From Caldisericaceae bacterium (GTDB lineage: Bacteria; Caldisericota; Caldisericia; Caldisericales; Caldisericaceae), in contig JALSNB010000305.1 of NCBI GenBank assembly GCA_026987225.1, positions 1 to 7,550 on the forward strand: 7,550 bases of DNA, read 5' to 3'. Below, in pieces: positions 1 through 6,208 of this stretch (the stretch's first letter is position 1; every line of letters starts with the position of its first letter). Both the position numbers and the translations under genes were made by a program. The notes under the pieces were generated by a model that did not search any database, had not been told where the DNA came from, and was given only the letters and a program-made list of their open reading frames with translations.

Positions 1-1
1 G

Positions 2-502
2 GAATCGAAAAGAACGATTTTGCGCTATGAAATCCCTCTTCAAGAAATAGTAACCGATTTTTTTGACAAATTGAAATCCGTTACAAGAGGTTACGGAACC
101 CTTGATTACGAATTTAAAGGATTTAGAAAATCGGATATCGTAAAAGTGGACATACTGATAAACAAAAAACCGGTCGATGCGTTATCATTTATGGCGCATA
201 GAGAAAAGGCGGTCTACATAGCAAGAGATTTGCTCGCACGTTTAAGAAAAGTAATACCGAGGCAAATGTTCGAAATCAAACTGCAAGCCGCAATAGGAAG
301 CAAAATTATAGCAAAAGAGCGTATTGTTCCCTTTAGAAAGGATGTCCTTGCAAAATGTTACGGCGGAGATGTAACGCGAAAGAGAAAACTGCTCGAAAAA
401 CAAAAAGCAGGAAAGAAAAAAATGAAACAAATAGGAAATGTCACCATTCCTCAGGAAGCATTTTTCTCTGTCCTATCGGTAAAAAGTGGCAATAAAAAAT
501 AG
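2..502 (+). CDS. lepA: Elongation factor 4 (LepA), C-terminal part, 5'-truncated by the window
   Basis: This is the last ~166 residues of the ribosome-associated translational GTPase EF4/LepA, which acts on stalled or mis-translocated ribosomes. The frame is open from base 2, so the gene starts upstream; the TTG at 20 is an internal Leu codon, not a start. Visible family hallmarks are the DFFDKLKSVTRGYGTLDYEF stretch, the VDILINKKPVDALSF strand, the IPRQMFEIKLQAAIG segment, and the very conserved EF4-specific tail with AKCYGGDVTRKRKLLEKQK and MKQIGNVTIPQEAFFSVL. These correspond to the EF-G domain-V-like region and the unique C-terminal domain. The GTPase domains lie outside the window. The 3' end overlaps hemW by 17 nt, and lepA-hemW linkage is common in bacteria. 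Identity is very secure. Confidence 0.97.
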   Translation, partial: ESKRTILRYEIPLQEIVTDFFDKLKSVTRGYGTLDYEFKGFRKSDIVKVDILINKKPVDALSFMAHREKAVYIARDLLARLRKVIPRQMFEIKLQAAIGSKIIAKERIVPFRKDVLAKCYGGDVTRKRKLLEKQKAGKKKMKQIGNVTIPQEAFFSVLSVKSGNKK

Positions 503-1631
503 CCTTGCCCTGTACATACACATTCCATACTGTATAAAAAAATGCAATTACTGTGACTTTGTTTCGTTCAAGTACGCTCCTCACAAATTAGAGGCATACG
601 TAAATTGTCTACTCGAAGAAATAAATATTTTTTGCAAAAACATAGGTAATAACAGATTAACGGTATCGACCGTTTACATTGGCGGTGGCACCCCTTCGCT
701 CCTCACACCGGAAGAGTTGAAAAGCATTACATCCACACTCAATCAATGCTTTGATTTAAACAGCGTAACGGAGTTTACAATAGAAGCGAACCCGGAAACA
801 ATTACATTTGAGAAGTTTAAAGAATACGAAGCTCTGGGAGTTAACAGAATAAGCATGGGCGCACAGTCCTTTAATGATAAGACGCTCAAAATACTCGGAA
901 GGGTGCATGACTCAAGCAAAATATACAAATCCTTTTACATACTGAGAAAAGCCGGATTTAAAAACATAAATATCGATCTGATGTTCGCCCTGCCTAACGA
1001 AACGATTTCGGAAACAATTTTTTCCCTGAAAGAAGCCGTTAAATTAAATCCGGAGCATATTTCCTACTATTCCCTTATGATCGAAGAAAACACACCTTTT
1101 TTCAAAATGCGGGACAAATTAAACTTACCGGACAATAATACGGAATTTTTAGAATATAAAAGAGGAATGGAAATACTGAAAAAAAACGGATACGAGCAGT
1201 ATGAAATTTCTAATTTTGCAAAGCCTGGCTTCCGTTCAAAGCACAATATTCAGTATTGGAAAAATCTTCCGTATATAGGTTTCGGCGTTTCGGCGGCTTC
1301 GTATATTGCAAGAGTGAGGTATAAAAACTTGTCAAACATCGCAAAATACTGCAGCGAAATTAAAAAAGGCAATCTACCGATCGATTTCCGGGAACACCTT
1401 ATTGGAAAAGAGGCAAAAGCCGAGCACATTATAATGAATTTAAGAATGACAGACGGAGCGGATAAAAAACTTTACTATACACGCTTCGGAAATTTTATGG
1501 AAACCGACTTCAAAAAAACGATCGACAAACTAAAAACCATTAAACTGATAAAAGAAAATAAAAATCGCCTTGCCCTTACAAAAAAAGGATTATTTGTGGC
1601 AAACACAGTGTTTATGGAATTTTTGCCTTAA
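486..1631 (+). CDS. hemW: HemW, radical SAM heme chaperone (HemN-like)
   Basis: This 381-residue protein, of usual length for the family, belongs to the radical SAM HemN/HemW group. The CX3CX2C motif that binds the 4Fe-4S cluster is C16, C20, C23, followed by D-F. True HemN enzymes have a further Cys at that last position, so this is HemW rather than the anaerobic coproporphyrinogen III oxidase. Other landmarks are GGGTPS at 66-71 (SAM binding), the SMGAQSFNDKTLKILGRVH segment, and the HemW-typical YEQYEISNFAKPG...KHNIQYWKN...YIGFGVSA region. A C-terminal HemW/winged-helix-like domain follows. HemW homologues bind heme and are thought to pass it to respiratory proteins. Many databases mislabel them as coproporphyrinogen oxidase. 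The start is GTG inside the end of lepA, since the conserved LALYIHIPYC begins six residues later and no other start fits. The Shine-Dalgarno is poor, so translation probably depends on coupling to lepA. Confidence 0.95.
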   Translation: MAIKNSLALYIHIPYCIKKCNYCDFVSFKYAPHKLEAYVNCLLEEINIFCKNIGNNRLTVSTVYIGGGTPSLLTPEELKSITSTLNQCFDLNSVTEFTIEANPETITFEKFKEYEALGVNRISMGAQSFNDKTLKILGRVHDSSKIYKSFYILRKAGFKNINIDLMFALPNETISETIFSLKEAVKLNPEHISYYSLMIEENTPFFKMRDKLNLPDNNTEFLEYKRGMEILKKNGYEQYEISNFAKPGFRSKHNIQYWKNLPYIGFGVSAASYIARVRYKNLSNIAKYCSEIKKGNLPIDFREHLIGKEAKAEHIIMNLRMTDGADKKLYYTRFGNFMETDFKKTIDKLKTIKLIKENKNRLALTKKGLFVANTVFMEFLP

Positions 1632-1802
1632 AATGTATTTTCCACACTTCATTATTCTAACTATAAATACAGAACAGGTTGTATGTAATAGATCGCTATC
1701 TGTAAACCAGAAAGAAATTAATTTCAACATAACCCCAAATCGTAAAATCGCATTTTAAACTTCAAACTTATAATCATACACCAAAAAGCGGCAAAAACTG
1801 TC

Positions 1803-1830
1803 AATAAAGCCTGTATTTATCATGCTTTTT
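1803..1830 (-). repeat. Hairpin-like interspersed repeat, copy A
   Basis: Arms AAAGC (1806-1810) and GCTTT (1824-1828) enclose a 13-base loop that contains TATTTAT on the plus strand (ATAAATA on the minus strand). A second short pairing, TG with CA, extends the stem after one mismatch. T residues follow on the plus side (to 1830), so this copy could act as a weak terminator for hemW. It shares the core CCTGTATTTAT exactly with copy B. Confidence 0.45.
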
Positions 1831-1926
1831 CTAAATTTAACGTTTAAATCGCCCTGAGCGGCCGAAAATGATTTTTCAGGTATATTTACCCCCGGAAAAC
1901 GCTCTACGTGCGAAAAATGGCTATGA

Positions 1927-1953
1927 TTAAAAACCTGTATTTATAATGGTTTG
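1927..1953 (-). repeat. Hairpin-like interspersed repeat, copy B
   Basis: Arms AAACC (1931-1935) and GGTTT (1948-1952) enclose a 12-base loop with the same TATTTAT core as copy A. Both arms differ from copy A but remain complementary, as expected if the stem matters. Read on the minus strand the second arm runs into a T stretch. It lies 124 bp from copy A in the same orientation. Confidence 0.45.
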
Positions 1954-1992
1954 TTTGACTTTAAGCATAGATTTAACATTACCTCAAAAGTT

Positions 1993-2036
1993 ATAAATAT
2001 AAAAGCCTTCTATTTATCGGCATTTTCAAATAAGGC
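1993..2036 (-). terminator. Possible intrinsic terminator for the minus-strand DUF4388 operon
   Basis: Read on the minus strand, GCCTTATTT (2036-2028) can pair with AAAT-AGAAGGC (2015-2005, two bases bulged) across a 12-base loop. TTTTATATTTATAA follows. This is a hairpin plus an imperfect U-run, about 350 nt past the last DUF4388 stop codon. The stem is AT-rich and weak and the distance is long, so this is tentative. It coincides with repeat copy C. Confidence 0.28.
1998..2036 (-). repeat. Hairpin-like interspersed repeat, copy C
   Basis: This copy has AAAAGCC (2001-2007) and GGC plus TTTT (2019-2021 and 2023-2026, with one bulged A) around a loop again containing TATTTAT. A longer alternative stem also exists: GCCTT and ATTT (2005-2015, two bases bulged) against AAATAAGGC (2028-2036). 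It aligns closely with copy D through the stretch CCTTCT-TATTT-TCGGCA. Confidence 0.45.
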
Positions 2037-2156
2037 AATTTGCATTTTGGGCAATATCGGCTCATATAAAAATCAAAAATTGGCTGTACCGATTTATATA
2101 ATACATTCCCACTCATCAGTCAATTAAGTAAAATCACATTCCTCCTTCGATGAATA

Positions 2157-2183
2157 ATATAAAACCTTCTTATTTTCGGCACT
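2157..2183 (-). repeat. Hairpin-like interspersed repeat, copy D (decayed)
   Basis: This copy aligns with copy C over about 27 bases, including ATATAAAA, CCTTCT, TATTT and TCGGCA. The arm pairing is reduced to CC (2165-2166) with GG (2178-2179), so the hairpin is largely lost. It has the same orientation as the other three copies. Confidence 0.38.
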
Positions 2184-2389
2184 TCACCGACTCTTTCATA
2201 TGGCTTTTGTCATTTTGTAAAGTTGTTTTTTTACTTCGTTTCGCAACTTCGTCTATAAGACAATCAAATTTAGATTGGGATTTTACAAGGTAAGCAACAA
2301 TCGAAAAGCAAAGATTTGCAACTGCATAGACTGTTAGAGTTTATTCCTTATGCTATGTTTACGAACAGTAAATCAGATAGATATTTTAT

Positions 2390-3172
2390 TCAAAACGGCG
2401 GTTTGACTACCCTATTCAAAGAAGCGAGATACTCTATCTTTTCTTTTGCATCAAAAGGGGATATGCCCGCAAGCTCAGAAAGTTCTCCGAGAGTCTTTTC
2501 TCCGTCAATAAGCTCGTATAGTTTACGGGCTACTTCATCTTCTATTTGCCCTTGCCGTGAAAAAACTCCGCCTCTCACTTTTTTGGGAACAAAATGCAAA
2601 ATCTCTAAAGGAACCCTTTCAACACGTTTTACAGTGATTACTCCTTCGTTTTTCAGATTGAGTAGAGTTTCCAGCAAAGTAAGTTCACTGATATTCAATT
2701 TGTCCAACAAAGACCTTATGGAAATCCCGCTTCCGATTGCAGATATAATGGCCCATTCGTTTTTGTGCAGATTTAATTTTTCCGGGCTTTCTCCGCTCAA
2801 GTAAACCATATCGTTAAGCGACGGGAATGCTTCTTTCAGAGGCTTCCACTTATCAATAATAGATTTAAGTTTGTCCTTGAATTCCTGGAAAGAATATTTT
2901 TTGAACTCCTCGTCCTGAACGGAAACTTCGCCAGGAACAAATATAAACTTGCCGTTGAACAATTTTGCAACGGTTTCCAAAACATCAATCCCGATTTTCG
3001 CACCGTCGGTAGCATAAACAACTTCACCGTTTTTGAAAAAAATCGAAATTTTATGGGACACTCCCTCGTCGTCTTCATATTCTATTTCAAGTGCTCCGCT
3101 CTTTTTGCCAGCGTTAAGCAAAGATATGATTTCTTCTATAGGAAAATCAACTAACTCGCCTTGGAGGGGCAT
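2390..3172 (-). CDS. DUF4388 (PATAN-type) protein with two helix-turn-helix-like regions, paralogue 2
   Basis: This is a 260-residue soluble protein. Residues 1-82 match the DUF4388/PATAN pattern: LQGELVDFPIEEIISLLNAG, KKSGALEI, then a strand ending IFFKNGEVVYA, and a helix plus GKFIFVPGE. This domain is common in signalling and motility-linked proteins and is thought to mediate protein contacts; I know of no enzymatic activity for it. A charged helical linker (about 85-118) is followed by a winged-helix-like segment at about 132-182 (EWAIISAIG...LLDKLNISELTLLETLLNLKNEGVI). A second HTH-like segment lies at about 208-258 (GEKTLGELSELAGISPFDAKEKIEYLASLNRVV). No membrane segment or signal peptide is seen. 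The start is the ATG at 3172, seven bases after the upstream paralogue's stop, with a good Shine-Dalgarno. Same layout as its upstream neighbour implies a tandem duplication. Its role is unknown; a regulatory or adaptor role is inference. Confidence 0.85.
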   Translation of the reverse strand: MPLQGELVDFPIEEIISLLNAGKKSGALEIEYEDDEGVSHKISIFFKNGEVVYATDGAKIGIDVLETVAKLFNGKFIFVPGEVSVQDEEFKKYSFQEFKDKLKSIIDKWKPLKEAFPSLNDMVYLSGESPEKLNLHKNEWAIISAIGSGISIRSLLDKLNISELTLLETLLNLKNEGVITVKRVERVPLEILHFVPKKVRGGVFSRQGQIEDEVARKLYELIDGEKTLGELSELAGISPFDAKEKIEYLASLNRVVKPPF

Positions 3173-3179
3173 AATTCAA

Positions 3180-3185
3180 TCACCT
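3180..3185 (-). promoter_or_regulatory. Shine-Dalgarno of the downstream DUF4388 gene, overlapping the upstream stop codon
   Basis: On the minus strand AGGTGA ends 7 bases before the ATG at 3172. Its last three bases, TGA, are the stop codon of the upstream paralogue. A terminating ribosome therefore sits on the binding site of the next gene, which suggests coupled translation of the two paralogues. Confidence 0.7.
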
Positions 3186-3950
3186 CTTAGGTTTGTCGAA
3201 CTTATCGATTTTTAAAAGGTAGTCAAAGATTTCCTTTGCCTCTTTCAACGAAATCCCCATTTCTTTCGCTATCTCTTTTATTGTCTTCTTATCATCGGCC
3301 CGCCTGTAAAATTCTATTGCTTTAATTCCCTCGATAGGCGTTTTCATTGCCCAATAACCGAGGTTCCTTACGGGAACGATATTTGCAAAACTTTCGTCCG
3401 CTTCGGAGGATTCCTCTTTTGTTTCTCCGCTTATCTCTATCAAGCCTTTATCAAACAATGAAAGTAAAACTTTTAGAGTTTCAAATACTCCGAACGGAGA
3501 TAATGAAATCAACGAATTAATAGAAGTAGGGACCTTCAAAAGAGAGATGATTTTCCACTCTTTTCCCGTGATTTCAATTTCTTCCTTATTCGCATCGGAT
3601 AGCTTTATTACAAGGTTATTAGAAGGAAATACGGATCTGATTTTTTTCCATTCCGCCCTTATTGCTTCTCTGTTTTCATAGGCTTTCCTGAGCTCTTCCT
3701 GACTATCGCACGGTTTTACATCCTCGCCCTTATCAAACTCAAAACTCCCTTCGTAAAACCCCAATGCAAGTTCGAGAGAAGACAAAGGAGACTTATCTCC
3801 CTCTGCATTGATAAGGTTTCCTTCCATAAAATGAATAACCACATTAAAGGAATCGCTGTCCAAATGAAGCAAACCGGTTCCTTTCGTGCCGGCAATCAAA
3901 GCAAAAATTTGGTCAATCGGAACATCACTAATTTCCCCTCTTAAAGCCAT
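3180..3950 (-). CDS. DUF4388 (PATAN-type) protein with two helix-turn-helix-like regions, paralogue 1
   Basis: This is a 256-residue protein and the first gene of the two-gene minus-strand operon. The frame is open further upstream (to 4013), but the start is set at the ATG at 3950. The DUF4388 motif begins there (MALRGEISDVPIDQIFALIAGTKGTGLLHL), the paralogue starts at the equivalent residue, and AAGGTGG lies 7 bases upstream. The layout matches the paralogue: PATAN-like domain at 1-75 (FMEGNLINAEG strand, YEGSFEFDKG), a charged helical linker, a winged-helix-like segment at about 123-175 (EWKIISLLKVPTSINSLISLSPFGVFETLKVLLSLFDKGLIEI), an acidic spacer (ETKEESSEADE), and an HTH-like tail at about 208-254 (KKTIKEIAKEMGISLKEAKEIFDYLLKID). 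Identity to the paralogue is clearly low outside the motifs, so the duplication is old. Divergent from rapZ. Function unknown; DUF4388 proteins elsewhere often accompany two-component or small-GTPase systems, which are absent here. Confidence 0.85.
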   Translation of the reverse strand: MALRGEISDVPIDQIFALIAGTKGTGLLHLDSDSFNVVIHFMEGNLINAEGDKSPLSSLELALGFYEGSFEFDKGEDVKPCDSQEELRKAYENREAIRAEWKKIRSVFPSNNLVIKLSDANKEEIEITGKEWKIISLLKVPTSINSLISLSPFGVFETLKVLLSLFDKGLIEISGETKEESSEADESFANIVPVRNLGYWAMKTPIEGIKAIEFYRRADDKKTIKEIAKEMGISLKEAKEIFDYLLKIDKFDKPKR

Positions 3951-3957
3951 TCTTCCA

Positions 3958-3964
3958 CCACCTT
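3958..3964 (-). promoter_or_regulatory. Shine-Dalgarno that fixes the start of DUF4388 paralogue 1
   Basis: AAGGTGG on the minus strand lies 7 bases before the ATG at 3950. It supports that ATG over the longer open frame reaching 4013, whose extra 21 residues fall in the promoter region and have no DUF4388 similarity. Confidence 0.7.
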
Positions 3965-3981
3965 CACCTTTTTTGTTAATT

Positions 3982-4010
3982 CTAATACAATTGTAAAAAA
4001 AATCAATAAA
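3982..4010 (-). promoter_or_regulatory. Candidate sigma-70-type promoter for the DUF4388 operon
   Basis: On the minus strand there is TTTATT (4010-4005) as -35, a 17-base spacer, and TATTAG (3987-3982) as -10. Transcription would start near 3975, leaving a leader of about 25 nt that contains the Shine-Dalgarno. The boxes are imperfect. The placement is supported mostly by spacing and by the lack of alternatives in the 75-bp gap. It overlaps the rapZ promoter almost completely. Confidence 0.35.
3986..3995. promoter_or_regulatory. Palindrome TACAATTGTA in the divergent promoter region, possible operator
   Basis: This perfect 10-base palindrome overlaps the -35 box of the rapZ promoter and touches the -10 box of the opposing promoter. 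A repressor bound here could affect both directions. In such AT-rich DNA it may also be chance. No regulator family is suggested by the sequence. Confidence 0.2.
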
Positions 4011-4019
4011 CATTATAAT
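3991..4019 (+). promoter_or_regulatory. Sigma-70-type promoter for rapZ, predicted to give a leaderless mRNA
   Basis: TTGTAA (3991-3996) and a perfect TATAAT (4014-4019) are separated by 17 bases. A start point about 7 bases after the -10 box falls on or next to the A of the rapZ ATG at 4026. No Shine-Dalgarno is present in the bases before that ATG, which fits initiation on a leaderless transcript. This is predicted from sequence only. Confidence 0.55.
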
Positions 4020-4025
4020 AAAAAC

Positions 4026-4892
4026 ATGAACGAAAAAATTAATTTGATAATTATCACCGGACTCAGCGGTGCCGGAAAAACAAAAGCAATAGGTATATTG
4101 GAAGATTTAGGCTATTTTTGCGTGGATAATCTTCCGCTTGAACTGATAGAAAATTTTCTTGACATTGTTACAAAAACCGAAGGAAAAATTAACAAATTGG
4201 GCATAGTAATAGATGCACGAAGCGGAGCCTCTCTGCAAAACCTTCCTCAAATAGTGGAAAAAATCAGTGCGGACGAGCAATTTAACGTAAAGGTGATATT
4301 CCTTGAAGCATCCGTTGACACGCTACTTAGAAGGTTTTCGGAAACAAGAAGAAAACATCCGATAGATACGGGAAGGAGTCTCGAGGAAAATATCGAAAAC
4401 GAGAGGAAACTCCTTTCAGAGATAAGAGAAAAGGCGGATTTCATAATAGATACGACAAATTTTTCTTTGAAAGACCTAAAGGATAAAATTATTTCCATCG
4501 TTTCTCCGGGTAATCCGGATGTAATGAAAATAATCATTACTACGTTCGGCTTTAAATACGGTGTACCTTTACAATCGGATATCGTGATAGATGTTCGTTT
4601 TATTCCGAATCCGTTCTATATTAAAGAACTCAGTGATAAAAACGGAACGACAAAAGAAATTAAAGAATACGTACTTCAATTTAACGAAACGAAGGAATTT
4701 CTCGAAAAATTCGAATCACTGATAGATTTTCTTATTCCGAACTATATAAAGGAAGGAAAATCATACCTTAACATCGCTTTTGGCTGCACCGGGGGCAAAC
4801 ACAGATCCGTTGCACTCGGAGAAATCGTTGCAAATTACCTCAAAGAAAAAGGTTACGAAGTGCAAATTTACCACAGGGATCTGACCAAATGA
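4026..4892 (+). CDS. rapZ: RapZ/YvcJ family nucleotide-binding protein
   Basis: This 288-residue protein is close to the family's usual ~285-295. It has an N-terminal P-loop: GLSGAGKT at 12-19 is the Walker A motif, followed by the family signature GYFCVDNLP (29-37) and the IVIDARSG strand near 60. The RRFSETRRKHPI segment is also typical. The C-terminal half carries the RapZ-specific SDIVIDVRFIPNPFYI and the conserved loop GCTGGKHRSV at 253-262, both part of the ligand/RNA-binding domain described for E. coli RapZ. In E. coli the protein binds glucosamine-6-phosphate and directs decay of the sRNA GlmZ. In Bacillus the homologue YvcJ is a GTP/ATP-binding protein linked to competence. Whether this one controls glmS is unknown. 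It is the first gene of the rapZ-yvcK-whiA-rpoN operon. The ATG directly follows a promoter and lacks a Shine-Dalgarno. Confidence 0.96.
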   Translation: MNEKINLIIITGLSGAGKTKAIGILEDLGYFCVDNLPLELIENFLDIVTKTEGKINKLGIVIDARSGASLQNLPQIVEKISADEQFNVKVIFLEASVDTLLRRFSETRRKHPIDTGRSLEENIENERKLLSEIREKADFIIDTTNFSLKDLKDKIISIVSPGNPDVMKIIITTFGFKYGVPLQSDIVIDVRFIPNPFYIKELSDKNGTTKEIKEYVLQFNETKEFLEKFESLIDFLIPNYIKEGKSYLNIAFGCTGGKHRSVALGEIVANYLKEKGYEVQIYHRDLTK

Positions 4893-6208
4893 AAATAAGC
4901 GAACACCCTTTATTAAGATGGGCCCTTCCCGGAACAAAAATTAAAAGGTATATACTTGCCTTCTCTATAGGCATTATAATGATTCTGTATTTTAGCGGAG
5001 TTCTATATTTCAGCGTGTACAGTTATTCACGAGTGAGAACGGCAAAAATTCTGTTCCTCGTCACTCTGTCCAACAAAATACCGTTTGGAAAAACAGTAAT
5101 ACCCGTAATTAGCATTTTCGGATTATTCATAGCCATTGTGCTTATCGTATTGGGAATAAAAGAGTTAATAATATCGATTTCGTCGGCACTTGTTCCGGAA
5201 AAATCGAGAAAAGAAATTATGAATTTGGTTTTTGAAAAACGAAAAGAAGACTTAAAGAAAAAAATAGTCGTAATCGGTGGAGGAACGGGAACATCAACGG
5301 TATTGAGAGGGCTCAAAAAGCATTTCGTAAAAATATCCGCAATCATCACTGTGGCGGATTCCGGAGGAAGCTCCGGAAGATTGAGACGTGAGCTTGGCAT
5401 ACTACCGCCCGGGGATTTGAGAAATTGCCTCGCTGCCCTTGCAGACGAACATTCCGAAGCGGCACAGCTGCTGAATTTCAGATTCAGGGAGAAATCTTCG
5501 TGTTTAAACGGGCACAGCATGGGTAATTTACTTATAGCCGCACTTACAAGAATGAACGGTGACTTCGGAGATGCAGTATTAAAACTCGGGAAAATGCTTG
5601 CAATAAACGGAGAGGTTATGCCTTTTACGAACGAAGATATTACCCTATGTGCGGAATTCGAAGACGGAAAAATCATAGAAGGCGAAGCGGAAATCACCGA
5701 ATATCACGGTAAAATCAAAAAGATATATATAAAACCGGACACCGCGAAACCTTACATCGAAGCACTCAAAAGAATCGAAAGTGCGGATGTAATCGTAATA
5801 GGGCCGGGAAGCCTTTATACGAGCGTTTTACCTCCCCTTCTGCTTCCTACAATTAACGACACGGTAAGAAGAAGCAAAGCGACAAAAATATATATACCAA
5901 ATATTATGACAGAACCGGGAGAGACAGATCAATTCAGCGCTTACGACCATTTAAAAGTGGTAACGGATTTTCTCGGCAGCGAAGTAATTAAATATGCCCT
6001 TGTAAATAACAGCACACCTGGAAAATACCTTTTGGAAAAATACAAGGAAAGCGGTTCGATTCCGGTAGAGCCGGACATTTCCAAAATCGAAGCCCTTGGG
6101 GTAAAATGTATCGTAAGGAATTTTGCAACCGAAAGGGGTGGTACGATACGGCACGATCCGGAAAAATTAGCAAAAGCAATTATCGAAATAGCAAAAGAGA
6201 TAGTTTAA
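4889..6208 (+). CDS. yvcK: YvcK/CofD-like protein with N-terminal membrane anchor
   Basis: This is a 439-residue member of the gluconeogenesis factor YvcK (UPF0052/CofD-like) family. The CofD-like fold begins around residue 125 with IVVIGGGTGTS (126-136), then VADSGGSSGRLR (155-165), PPGDLRN (173-179), GHSMGNLLIAAL (208-219), IGPGSLYTSVLPPLL (304-318) and NIMTEPGETDQFSAYDHL (338-354). Unlike the ~317-residue B. subtilis protein, it has an extra ~120 residues at the N-terminus. These contain two likely membrane helices, about 21-45 and 69-90, followed by a basic segment (EKRKEDLKKK). The catalytic-like domain probably lies in the cytoplasm, tethered to the membrane. YvcK binds UDP-sugars in Bacillus and is needed for growth and normal shape on gluconeogenic carbon sources. 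Its ATG overlaps the rapZ stop (ATGA), and AGGGA lies 9 bases upstream. Confidence 0.95.
   Translation: MKISEHPLLRWALPGTKIKRYILAFSIGIIMILYFSGVLYFSVYSYSRVRTAKILFLVTLSNKIPFGKTVIPVISIFGLFIAIVLIVLGIKELIISISSALVPEKSRKEIMNLVFEKRKEDLKKKIVVIGGGTGTSTVLRGLKKHFVKISAIITVADSGGSSGRLRRELGILPPGDLRNCLAALADEHSEAAQLLNFRFREKSSCLNGHSMGNLLIAALTRMNGDFGDAVLKLGKMLAINGEVMPFTNEDITLCAEFEDGKIIEGEAEITEYHGKIKKIYIKPDTAKPYIEALKRIESADVIVIGPGSLYTSVLPPLLLPTINDTVRRSKATKIYIPNIMTEPGETDQFSAYDHLKVVTDFLGSEVIKYALVNNSTPGKYLLEKYKESGSIPVEPDISKIEALGVKCIVRNFATERGGTIRHDPEKLAKAIIEIAKEIV

Larger units (their letters stand above)
1632..2389. other. 758-bp gene-free gap between convergent genes
   Basis: I see no credible coding frame on either strand between the hemW stop and the stop of the minus-strand DUF4388 gene. 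The short open stretch running out of the hemW end to about 1758 is in a different frame and resembles nothing I know. The base composition is very AT-rich, apart from a small GC island near 1851-1865. No tRNA, tmRNA, SRP or RNase P signature was recognised. The only structure I can support is the set of four degenerate hairpin-like repeats listed separately, plus minor palindromes such as GAAATTAATTTC at 1714-1725. Because both flanking genes read into this gap, transcription terminators are expected here. The region could also be the remains of a decayed gene, for which I see no direct evidence. Confidence 0.7.

Noticed and set aside
685..700. Sigma-54-like -24/-12 pattern (TGGCAC then TCGCT)
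   Set aside because: It encodes the conserved GGGTPS motif of hemW, has a mismatch in the -12 element, and no gene starts downstream of it.
1570..1758. 62-codon open frame running out of the hemW end
   Set aside because: It starts inside hemW in another frame, has no visible ribosome-binding site, and resembles nothing recognisable.
2140..2152. Strong Shine-Dalgarno-like AAGGAGG on the minus strand
   Set aside because: The ATG follows only one base later and the nearby GTG frame stops after a few codons, so no gene is associated with it.
2220..2249. Inverted repeat AAGTTG/CAACTT with an 18-base loop
   Set aside because: The stem is only 6 bp with a long loop and no adjacent T-run in a useful direction. 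This is likely by chance in AT-rich DNA.
2330..2369. Inverted repeat ACTGTT/AACAGT close to the DUF4388 stop
   Set aside because: It has a 6-bp stem, a 28-base loop and no clear U-run on the minus strand, so it is not a convincing terminator.
2316..2804. 162-codon open frame on the plus strand
   Set aside because: It lies antisense to the well-supported DUF4388 gene 2390-3172, is serine-rich as antisense frames often are, and matches no family I know.
3951..4013. N-terminal extension of DUF4388 paralogue 1 to an upstream ATG at 4013
   Set aside because: The 21 extra residues fall in the promoter region. The DUF4388 motif and a good Shine-Dalgarno both mark the ATG at 3950.
5023..5697. 224-codon open frame on the minus strand
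   Set aside because: It is fully antisense to the conserved CofD-like part of yvcK. Its Ser/Pro-rich composition is typical of a shadow frame.
6106..6205. In-frame upstream ATG for whiA inside yvcK
   Set aside because: It would overlap conserved yvcK coding sequence by 103 nt and add 32 residues without WhiA similarity. It is kept only as a formal possibility beside the frame-break explanation.
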